A DNA stretch of 22,555 nt from assembly GCA_041859945.1 (NCBI GenBank), contig JBFLGC010000045.1, positions 1 to 22,555 of the forward strand. Direction: 5' to 3'. Each line of letters begins with the position of its first letter. Position 1 is the stretch's first letter. Source of the DNA: Tetragenococcus sp041859945 (GTDB lineage Bacteria; Bacillota; Bacilli; Lactobacillales; Enterococcaceae). Under the pieces are notes generated by a model that saw only the letters and a list, made by a program, of their open reading frames with translations, did not search any database and was not told the DNA's origin. Below are positions 14,971-21,678 of the stretch, one piece after another. The translations under genes were made by a program, and so were the position numbers.

Positions 14971-17118
14971 GTGAAAAAGAAAATCATTTCATTGCTGATT
15001 TTGGCCTGTTTTCTGGTAACTGGATGTGAGCAAAATCAATCGAAAACGACGGATACGACAGGAACGCCGACCACGCAAACCAGTAATGAAACAGCTGGTA
15101 TTGCGACCAAAGATCTAAAAGAACAGTATCAAGGGTCTGAACCTTATGAAGTTCAAAAAGAGCCGATCGTGCTTGCTGCTAATGAAAAACTGGAGATGAA
15201 GGCCCCTGGCGCTGACACGCGTGACTATGAGAATTTCAAAGGAGTAGATATTGCGATTCCTTTGATGCTCTTTAAAGATGCTGAATTGACACAGACGATA
15301 GCTTCTACCTACTTGGAAGAAAGGACCAGTGAAGGCTTTGTCCTAGATCCTACCGTTAACAGTGGGACGACTGTTTTTAACACTAGTGGTGAGAAGGAGA
15401 CTTTAGCTCAACTGGGTACTTGGGGGAGTTATGACCGTTTGTATTTGATGCAATACAATGACTTAGATACGGGCGCCCTTTTAGAGATCCCTAAGCTTTA
15501 TCTAGTCACGATCGAACAAGAGACTTCTTTGCCAGTTCCTAATGTTCAAATGACGATCACCGATGATGGCCAGCTACAATTGGCTTGGCAACCAGTCGAG
15601 GGTGCGACTTCTTATAAGATCGTGCGCGAAAATGATCGCTTATATAATGAAAAGTTAGCTTTTCTTGACAATACTTATTTTGAGCAGATCGGTGAAGTCG
15701 AGAAAACGCAGTGGTTTTCGGGGCAAGGCAACGCGCTTGATTTTGGAACTTATGACAATATGTTCTCGCAAGATGCCTTGGCCAATCCTGCTAATGAAAA
15801 CAATCTGCAATTTAAAGAGGCTTATGAAAAGACATTTCCACGTGAGATGTATGACCTCTTTGTGATCGCTATCGATAAAGAGGGCCATACCTCGGCACCG
15901 AGTAATCAAATTTCAGCGGAAGATTTTATTGCGAAGATCCCAACGGAGTTTGCCCAATATACCTATCAAAAACAAAGCGGCGGTCAACAGCTTTATGAGG
16001 AGTTTCAAGGCTTCGATCAACTGCCCGACCAATTGCCTTTGATCATGGCTGATGGCAGCGTCCGCCAATATGCGGTGACCTATCAGACGGAAGATCTTGA
16101 ACAAATCGGAACCAGTGCGAATCGCTATTTGAGCGTGGTCTCCTACACTTTGAACAAGACGATCTTTTCGGGCCAATTGAATGTGATTGATGAAAAGGCT
16201 GATTATCAGGTAGCACTCACTGCCAAAAACGAAAGTATCGCCAACAAAGCTAAAAGTGGTGGATTGGAAGTACCAGTTACGATCGAAAATGTGTCCGCTA
16301 TCAAGATTGATAAGGACAACTACTCCGATACGCTCCCAGAGGTTCCCGTAAAAGTCAATGCGGATACCGCTTTGGCAGAATACTTGTCAGCCAATCTTTT
16401 TGCGCAAAAGGAATTTATTGGTTTAGCTGACTTTCCTGAAGCCCAAGATACGGAACTGCTTCGCAAGACGTTAGAAACGATCAAATTTCAAAATCCGCTC
16501 TTGCCTGAGAACTTTACTTATTATTATTCGGAAAAAGAGCAACTCTTGCAAGTCGATTATCCCGACGATGATTCTGCTAAAGAACTTCAAGAGCTCCAGA
16601 CAGAAGTGGTGCGTGTCGCTAAGGAAATTCTCTCAGATGGCATGTCTGATGTCGATAAAATCAAAGCCATCAACCAATATCTCATCGATCATGCTGACTA
16701 TGATTATGAAGCCCTCGATCAAAGAGATGCCTATGATGTCTTGCGTAGTGCTGAAACGAACGACCCGAATGCTGCCAGTGTGGCTTATGCCGATCTGATG
16801 CGCGATTACGGGTATGCATGGAAAGCACAAGGTGTCTTGTTGGACCAAAAAGGTGTCTGTTCTAGTTATGCCAAAGCCTTTCTCTTACTGGCCTCGCAGG
16901 CTGGCTTGGAAAGTGTCTATGTCACGGGCGATACTCCGAATGGCTTACACGCCTGGAATTACGTCAAAGTAGATGGCACTTGGCGGGTCGTGGATGTGAC
17001 TTGGAACGATACTTCTGGGGAAAACGAAAAATGGCTCAATTTGTCTTTAGATGATCCGACCTATACCGATGAACATTATCCAGATGAAGCTTATCTGGAA
17101 TATGCGACGGCAGAATAA
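14971..17118 (+). CDS. Large lipoprotein with a C-terminal transglutaminase-like domain
   Basis: I place the start at GTG 14971, preceded by a G-rich ribosome site (about 14955-14963); ATG 14950 in the same frame is an alternative. The 715-residue product has a lipoprotein signal ending in LVTGC (Cys19) and a Thr-rich linker. A fibronectin-III-like segment follows at about residues 190-310 (VPNVQMTITDDGQLQLAWQP, then EGATSYKIVRE). The C-terminal ~130 residues are a transglutaminase-like (papain-fold) domain with the full triad C630 (GVCSSYA), H660 (LHAWNYV) and D675 (VVDVTWND). Proteins with this layout are membrane-anchored, on the outside of the cell; the domain may act as a protease, amidase or cross-linker, or only bind. 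The gene is intact and ends at a strong terminator. The substrate is unknown. Confidence 0.88.
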   Translation: MKKKIISLLILACFLVTGCEQNQSKTTDTTGTPTTQTSNETAGIATKDLKEQYQGSEPYEVQKEPIVLAANEKLEMKAPGADTRDYENFKGVDIAIPLMLFKDAELTQTIASTYLEERTSEGFVLDPTVNSGTTVFNTSGEKETLAQLGTWGSYDRLYLMQYNDLDTGALLEIPKLYLVTIEQETSLPVPNVQMTITDDGQLQLAWQPVEGATSYKIVRENDRLYNEKLAFLDNTYFEQIGEVEKTQWFSGQGNALDFGTYDNMFSQDALANPANENNLQFKEAYEKTFPREMYDLFVIAIDKEGHTSAPSNQISAEDFIAKIPTEFAQYTYQKQSGGQQLYEEFQGFDQLPDQLPLIMADGSVRQYAVTYQTEDLEQIGTSANRYLSVVSYTLNKTIFSGQLNVIDEKADYQVALTAKNESIANKAKSGGLEVPVTIENVSAIKIDKDNYSDTLPEVPVKVNADTALAEYLSANLFAQKEFIGLADFPEAQDTELLRKTLETIKFQNPLLPENFTYYYSEKEQLLQVDYPDDDSAKELQELQTEVVRVAKEILSDGMSDVDKIKAINQYLIDHADYDYEALDQRDAYDVLRSAETNDPNAASVAYADLMRDYGYAWKAQGVLLDQKGVCSSYAKAFLLLASQAGLESVYVTGDTPNGLHAWNYVKVDGTWRVVDVTWNDTSGENEKWLNLSLDDPTYTDEHYPDEAYLEYATAE

Positions 17119-17126
17119 AACGAACT

Positions 17127-17172
17127 AGCGAATGAGGAAACTTTTTAATGCGAAGTCCTCATTCGCTTTTTT
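17127..17172 (+). terminator. Rho-independent terminator of the transglutaminase-like gene
   Basis: A perfect 12-bp stem AGCGAATGAGGA / TCCTCATTCGCT (17127-17138, 17156-17167) and a T-run. A weaker, related-looking hairpin occurs at 17624-17670. Confidence 0.92.
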
Positions 17173-17204
17173 ACTTATTATGGAAGTGATTTTTGGGTGA
17201 CGTT

Positions 17205-17548
17205 CAAAGCTTAATATATCAGCTTCACTTTTAGGGACAAAACGAACAAATTTGGGAAGTCGGCTGGAAACCATTGTATTTTTAGAATTGTTGCGTTGGG
17301 GATATGAGCTCTATGTTGGTCGTATAGGTGCAACAGAAGTTGATTTTATAGCCATCAGATCAGGAGTAAAAGAATATTATCAGGTTTCTTATAGTGTAGT
17401 CGAAGAAACAACCTATCAACGCAAAGTTTCGTCTTTGAGAGAAATCAAAGATGATTTTCGCAAAATAATCCTGACGACAGATCCTGGAACTGCCAATGAT
17501 GAAGGCATCGAAATCATCAACCTGATGGACTGGTTAATAAAAGAATGA
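17205..17548 (+). pseudogene. 3' fragment of an AAA/DUF4143-type ATPase gene
   Basis: Only the C-terminal ~110 residues remain of an ATPase that is normally near 400 residues (AAA_14 plus DUF4143). The conserved end is clear: LLGTKRTNLGSRLETIVFLE, then LLRWGYELYVGRIGATEVDF, YQVSYSV and INLMDWLIKE. Similarity starts about 15 codons before the first possible initiation codon (TTG 17252), which lacks a ribosome site, so the 5' end is missing, not unannotated. The C-terminal DUF4143 part has a PD-(D/E)XK-like look (EVDF...YYQVSYS). The Walker A half is absent here; a scrap of a related gene's start and end lies at 2962-3131, and another 3' tip at 19587-19607. Confidence 0.75.
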
Positions 17549-17849
17549 GAAAGTGGCCTTTCTAAAAATAACTGCTAGTGATAACGAACTATTGTTTCAA
17601 ATAAAAAAGTTACTGATAAAAAAACGAATGAGAAAACTTTGTAATAGCAGCGGTTCTTGTCCGTTTTTTTAACTATTAAGGAAGACCATTGATCATAGCT
17701 CGGTAATGTGGAGGAAAAAATGGAAAACATGCCCCATATTAGACTATTTGATGTAGAGTAGATAGGTAATGAAGCTAAAGTTTCATTGTGAATCTAAACA
17801 AACACGACTTTAAAAATTTCTTTATCGCGCTAGGATTCGTTTGGAGATG
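17549..17849. other. Intergenic region with a weak bidirectional terminator
   Basis: The first 30 bases repeat the flank seen at 19605-19652. A degraded terminator follows at 17624-17670 (11-bp stem with one mismatch and two G-U pairs, T-run after, A-run before). A short frame MENMPHIRLFDVE at 17720-17761 ends in TAG and is not supported as a gene. Confidence 0.55.
17624..17670. terminator. Weak terminator, possibly bidirectional
   Basis: ACGAATGAGAA (17624-17634) pairs with TTCTTGTCCGT (17654-17664) with one mismatch, followed by seven T. The A-run before the left arm could serve the TetR gene on the minus strand. Confidence 0.55.
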
Positions 17850-18348
17850 TCATAACTTTTCATGAGGTAAAAAGTACTGTTTCAAAACATTGGACATTTT
17901 TTCTATGACTTCTTCTTTTGATAGGTGCTCTTGATTTTTGATCCACCAAAAGCAGATTTGCCGATACATTCCTGATAAAATTTGAATGCCAAATTCACTG
18001 TCACTAGGAAGATCATAGCCTTTTTTGATAAAATCATCCCAACGTTTTTTTATTTGAATCTCGATATAATCAGTATTGGACTCAAAAATAATTAGAGCAG
18101 AAGGATCGATTTGTAAAGTAAATAGCATTTTTTGATAGGCAGCAACTGCTGTAAGCATCGTTTCAAAAAGAGCCGAAAAATATTCCAATGGTTCATCGAT
18201 ATCGGTTTGCTCATCAAGTTCGATGAGCTGCTTTTTTTGCATTGAATGAAGGAAAAATTTAAAAAAATCGTACTTGTCATTAAAATGTTTGTAAAAAGTC
18301 GGTCGGCGAATGTTGGCACGCTGGCAAAGCTCGTTGACGGTCAAACTC
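17850..18348 (-). pseudogene. TetR-family regulator, 5'-truncated
   Basis: From SLTVNELCQRANIRRPTFYKHF onward this is a TetR/AcrR-type regulator: the end of the helix-turn-helix, then about 140 residues of ligand-binding domain including an FWW segment typical of C-terminal regions of this family. The first ~25-30 residues (helix 1 and the start of the HTH) are missing. The open frame extends to 18395, but that part is simply the antisense of an oxidoreductase gene, so the annotated-looking ATG is not real and has no ribosome site. The break is at about 18347, where the divergently oriented oxidoreductase gene is also cut. Originally the two were probably a regulator-target pair sharing a promoter region. 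Confidence 0.8.
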
Positions 18349-18946
18349 TCATCTGCCTTGCCAACGACGGCGGGAACGGCATTGGCTGCTATCAAAAAAG
18401 CGCAAGTGCAGGCGGGTCAGCGGGTGCTCATCAATGGTGCCTCGGGTGGTGTGGGCCTGTTTGCCCTGCAAATCGCCAAAGCGCAAGGAACTCACGTGAC
18501 AGCTGTCGTTAGTCACTATAATTTCAATTTAGTCAAGAGCTTTGGAGCGGACGAATGTGTCGATTATAAGACAAGTAATATTACCAAACAAAAGGGCGTG
18601 GCTTTTGATAAGATCATTGGTGTCAACGGTTATCACTCGGTTTCAGACTATAAAAAAATATTGACAGCAGATGGATTCTATATTGCAATTGGTGGTGTCA
18701 GGCAGGTAATGGAAGCCGCTGTTTTAGGCAAGCTTTTAACGCTGGGGCAACCTAGGCAAATCGGCTTTACGTCTTTATTTGCGCTTAAGGGAAACTGGGT
18801 CCAAGAGCTGTCTGATTTAGTGGAAGCTGGCAAGTTGCGACCGTATATCGATCGCGTTTTTTCCTTTGCTGAGGTACAAAAAGCAGTAGAATAATGGGGC
18901 GACCCAACATTTGAAGGGAAAAGTCATTTTAAAGATTGAAAAATGA
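18349..18946 (+). pseudogene. Zinc-type/quinone oxidoreductase (MDR family), 5'-truncated and frameshifted
   Basis: The sequence begins inside a medium-chain dehydrogenase at SALPTTAGTALAAI, followed by the NADPH-binding segment VLINGASGGVGLFALQIAKA, GADECVDYKT and the C-terminal PYIDRVFSFAEVQKAVE. About 120 N-terminal residues (GroES-like half) are missing. The frame stops at 18892-18894, but the expected C-terminus (GATQHLKGKVILKIEK) continues in another frame to TGA at 18944-18946, so there is also a frameshift near 18893. The enzyme cannot be functional. It faces the truncated TetR gene head to head at about 18348. Confidence 0.85.
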
Positions 18947-19235
18947 TTTTGTAGCGATTGTTGACTTGGTTAGGCTGACTTTTTCAAACATATCAAGTTC
19001 TTCACTTGACGAGTGTTGTGAAGTGAGGACCTTTTGTTAGGTTAGTCCACAAAAATAAAGAATTACTATCCTTTAAGATAGTTTCATTTTACTAGCAATA
19101 CTGCACATGAAAATAATCATAAGTAACTTTATTTGGATTCTTTTAAGCGTTGGGACAAAGCTTTTTCAGATTTCTCAAATAGAATTTTTAAAAATTTGAT
19201 TATCTAATAGTAATCCTCGTTTTAAAAGGAGAGGT

Positions 19236-19317
19236 CATATGACGTGGTGAAATGATCCAAGTATTGAAAAAAGGGACATATGAGGCTATGAAGTGATCTA
19301 AGTAAAAAGAAGTGATA
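19236..19317. repeat. Two imperfect 41-bp units
   Basis: CATATGA occurs at 19236 and 19277, 41 bp apart, each followed after about 10 bases by a GATCC/GATCT-AAGTA segment and an A-rich run. The units look like the reverse complement of those at 13942-14025. Confidence 0.6.
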
Positions 19318-19518
19318 CAAATAAAGCTACAAAGTTATCATGAATAGGAAGTCAGTGCGAATCACTCACCTTGGCTCTTTTAGTGGTTACTAAAGTTTGA
19401 AGCTTGAAAGTCGTGAGAACATAAGCTTGTGACGACTCATGCTACCTTAAGTAAGACTATTTTGAAGTGTAGCGATTCTGCAAATTTGGAGTAGCTTTTT
19501 GGAATACTTTACTGCAAT

Positions 19519-19581
19519 AAAAATCGAATGAATTCGATTTTTGAGCTATTTTTGAAAAAGATATGAATTGATTCGAATCAA
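19519..19581. promoter_or_regulatory. Two palindromes sharing an ATTCGA core
   Basis: AAAAATCGAAT (19519-19529) and ATTCGATTTTT (19532-19542) form a perfect inverted repeat with a 2-nt centre, and TTGATTCGAATCAA (19568-19581) is a perfect 14-bp palindrome. They lie upstream of the dehydrogenase operon and could be regulator sites; the first might also terminate transcripts. Role inferred. Confidence 0.4.
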
Positions 19582-19586
19582 AAAGC

Positions 19587-19607
19587 AGACTGGTTAGTAA
19601 AAGAATG
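19587..19607 (+). pseudogene. 3' tip of a DUF4143-type ATPase gene
   Basis: The bases encode DWLVKE and a TGA, nearly the same as the DWLIKE end of the fragment at 17205-17548. The following ~45 bases also match (GAGAAAGTG, then TTTTCTAAAAATAACTGCTAG), with a short internal duplication of GCCTTTTC here. So this is the end of a second copy, or of a duplicated segment. Confidence 0.65.
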
Positions 19608-19694
19608 AGAAAGTGCCTTTTCCCATTGCCTTTTCTAAAAATAACTGCTAGGCTCTAATTATAGACATTATTTGATAGAAAGGAATAGATCATA

Positions 19695-20486
19695 GTGGAA
19701 AAATTGAAATTGGCCCTTGTCGGTTGTGGTAAGCTAAATGAAATAGTGGCTCAGGCGGCAACAGATGGGGTACTTGCTAGCGATTATGAATTAGTCGCTG
19801 TTTTGGAAGGTCATGATAAAGAAAGGGGACGCAAATTTGGTGAACGTTACCATTGTTCAGTTGTTGATACGATTTACGACTTGCTAGCTTTCAAACCAGA
19901 TTATACGGCGGAGGCAGCTTCGGTCCAAGCTGTCAAAGATTATGCGGAAGCAATCTTAGCGGCCGGCTCTCATTTAGTAGTGCTTTCGATCGGAGCGTTT
20001 GCGGATCAAGCTTTTTATGAACATATCCAAGCAGTAGCTAGACAAAACAAGCGCCGCGTTCATATCGCCAGTGGGGCTGTGGGCGGTTTTGATGTCTTGC
20101 GGACAGCTCGTTTGATGAGCCCCATCGAGATGTCGATCACATCTGCTAAAGATCCAGCGGTAGCGGCTAAAATGACGTTTACGCGGGAAGAAATCGCAGC
20201 AGTAGAGGCACCGGAAGTGATTTTTGAAGGGACAACGAAAGAAGCCATCGAAAAATTACCGACCCAAATGAACGTCGCTATTGCCACAGCTCTGGCCAGT
20301 GCTGGACCAGTTGATACCGAAATCAAAATTGAAGTTGAGCCGGGATTTAAAGGCGACCGCTATAAGATCGTTTTAGAAGGTGAAGAAGTCAAAACCGATC
20401 TGACTATATACTCACGAACTAGTGCGATTGCCGGTTGGAGTGTGGTCGCTACTTTACAAAACGCTGTCAGTCCGATCGTATTTTAA
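19695..20486 (+). CDS. Aspartate dehydrogenase-like protein, unusual active site
   Basis: This 263-residue protein matches the L-aspartate dehydrogenase (NadX/DUF108) family in length and layout: an N-terminal Rossmann start (LALVGCGKLN), a middle NAD-domain segment, and HIASGAVGGFDVLRTARL (about residues 123-140), the family's typical motif, then a C-terminal domain. Two positions look changed. The glycine motif is GxGxxN rather than GxGxxG, and where aspartate dehydrogenases have the catalytic His (N-x-H-E-I type motif) this protein has DRYKI (about 216-220), with Tyr. The substrate may thus not be aspartate. The start is GTG at 19695 with AAAGGA upstream. It is followed 15 bp later by a D-2-hydroxyacid dehydrogenase-like gene, so they form an operon. 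Confidence 0.75.
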   Translation: MEKLKLALVGCGKLNEIVAQAATDGVLASDYELVAVLEGHDKERGRKFGERYHCSVVDTIYDLLAFKPDYTAEAASVQAVKDYAEAILAAGSHLVVLSIGAFADQAFYEHIQAVARQNKRRVHIASGAVGGFDVLRTARLMSPIEMSITSAKDPAVAAKMTFTREEIAAVEAPEVIFEGTTKEAIEKLPTQMNVAIATALASAGPVDTEIKIEVEPGFKGDRYKIVLEGEEVKTDLTIYSRTSAIAGWSVVATLQNAVSPIVF

Positions 20487-20501
20487 GGAGGAATCAGTAA
20501 A

Positions 20502-21392
20502 ATGTTCAAAAAAATCGTAGCTATAGATCCAGTCGGCATGGTATCGGCTGCTGAAAAAGAATTGCATACATTGGGTGAAGAAGTCATTTTCTATGACGAT
20601 GTACCGAAGAATAATGAGGAGATCATCAAAAGGATCGGGGACGCAGATGCAGCTTTATTGAGTTATTTGACCACGATCGACAAGGAAGTCATCGCCGCTT
20701 GTCCGAATCTCAAATATATCGGTATGTGCTCGAGTTTGTATTCACCAGAAAGTGCTAATGTCGACATTGCCTATGCTAACGACCATGGCGTGGTCGTTAA
20801 AGGCATCCGCGATTATGGAGATCAAGGCGTCGTTGAATATGTGATCAGTGAATTGGTCCGTTATTTGCATGGCTTTGGTGAAAAGATGTGGCAAGCCAAA
20901 CCGGTCGAATTGACGGAGCTTAAAGTTGGGATCGTAGGCCTCGGGACGTCTGGTCGCATGATCGCAGATGGCTTGCAAGCTCTGGGTGCCGATTTGTACT
21001 ATTATAGTCGGACCAGAAAAGAAGCTGCTGAAGCTAAAAATATCAAGTATCTGGACCTAAACGAGCTTCTGAGCACCGTCGATGTCGTTTGCACCTGTCT
21101 CAATAAGAACGTCATTTTGTTCCATGAGGAAGAATTTAAAAAACTAGGCAACCATAAGATCTTCTTCAATACGTCGATCGCCCCTTCGCATGAGCTACCA
21201 GCTTTGAAGAATTGGCTCGATCACGGCGACAACGAATTTTTCTGTGATACGGTAGGAGCTATTGGGGATCCCGGCTTGGTCTCACATCCTCATGTCAATT
21301 GTGTCAACCAATCAGCGGGACGAACGGCTCAAGCAGATGTCCGTCTGGGCGAAAAAGTGTTGGCAAATATGCGGGAATTTTTAAGAGAATAG
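20502..21392 (+). CDS. D-2-hydroxyacid dehydrogenase-like protein, unusual active site
   Basis: This 296-residue protein has the fold signature of the NAD-dependent D-isomer-specific 2-hydroxyacid dehydrogenases: a flavodoxin-like substrate domain, the NAD motif VGIVGLGTSGRMIADGL (about 143-159) and a late SHPHVN segment with the possible catalytic His. But the loop that normally reads N-T-S-R-G and supplies the catalytic Arg is FFNTSIAPSHELPAL here (about 224-238), with Ile in place of Arg. It is also shorter than most members (310-340). AAGGAGG lies before the ATG, 15 bp after the previous gene; a terminator follows. With its altered partner it may form a two-step oxidoreductase system on an unknown substrate. 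Confidence 0.8.
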   Translation: MFKKIVAIDPVGMVSAAEKELHTLGEEVIFYDDVPKNNEEIIKRIGDADAALLSYLTTIDKEVIAACPNLKYIGMCSSLYSPESANVDIAYANDHGVVVKGIRDYGDQGVVEYVISELVRYLHGFGEKMWQAKPVELTELKVGIVGLGTSGRMIADGLQALGADLYYYSRTRKEAAEAKNIKYLDLNELLSTVDVVCTCLNKNVILFHEEEFKKLGNHKIFFNTSIAPSHELPALKNWLDHGDNEFFCDTVGAIGDPGLVSHPHVNCVNQSAGRTAQADVRLGEKVLANMREFLRE

Positions 21393-21400
21393 GATTTAGG

Positions 21401-21427
21401 AAGGGCTGGAGTGATCTGGCTCTTTTT
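21401..21427 (+). terminator. Rho-independent terminator of the dehydrogenase operon
   Basis: AAGGGCTGGA and TCTGGCTCTT form a stem with three G-U pairs around a GTGA tetraloop, followed by T, 8 bases after the stop. Confidence 0.75.
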
Positions 21428-21485
21428 ATTGTTGAAATGGGCCTTTTTTGAGTTAGCCGAGGGATGATTTCAACGGTTTAAAAAG

Positions 21486-21569
21486 TCTGCCACAGGTTAG
21501 TGAGTATCTATGGCAAAGTTCCGAAAATCTGCCATAGGTCGATGGGGTTCTGTGGCAAAGTTTTCCCAC
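21486..21569. repeat. Two 42-bp units forming a nested palindrome
   Basis: Units start at 21486 and 21528 with TCTGCCA. Within unit 1 TGCCACAG and CTATGGCA pair with one mismatch. Across units the pairing is perfect both ways: CTATGGCA (unit 1 right) with TGCCATAG (unit 2 left), and TGCCACAG (unit 1 left) with CTGTGGCA (unit 2 right). So the whole block can fold as one long nested hairpin. Confidence 0.8.
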
Positions 21570-21645
21570 GATTCAGATCTCCCGTAGCTAACCTCAAACC
21601 TATGAGAGATCCGCCTAATCCCATACGCTATTTTGTGCCGATCTG

Positions 21646-21671
21646 TGCTATAATTGGCCTGTTGAAAGGAG
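21646..21671 (+). promoter_or_regulatory. Extended -10 promoter and ribosome site of the 21679 gene
   Basis: TGCTATAAT at 21646-21654 is an extended -10 box. AAAGGAG at 21665-21671 lies 7 bases before the ATG at 21679, leaving a very short leader. Confidence 0.6.
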
Positions 21672-21678
21672 CGTTGGT

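Larger units (their letters stand above)
18947..19694. other. Long intergenic region of repeats, palindromes and a gene tip
   Basis: It has a weak hairpin (18997-19034) with a short T-run, two 41-bp repeat units (19236-19317), a perfect inverted repeat (19519-19542), a perfect 14-bp palindrome (19568-19581), and the last six or seven codons of a DUF4143-type gene (19587-19607) with its 3' flank. No complete gene is supported. Confidence 0.6.

Noticed and set aside
18349..18395. N-terminal part of the TetR open frame
   Set aside because: It is the antisense of the oxidoreductase sequence and does not look like the start of a TetR helix-turn-helix.
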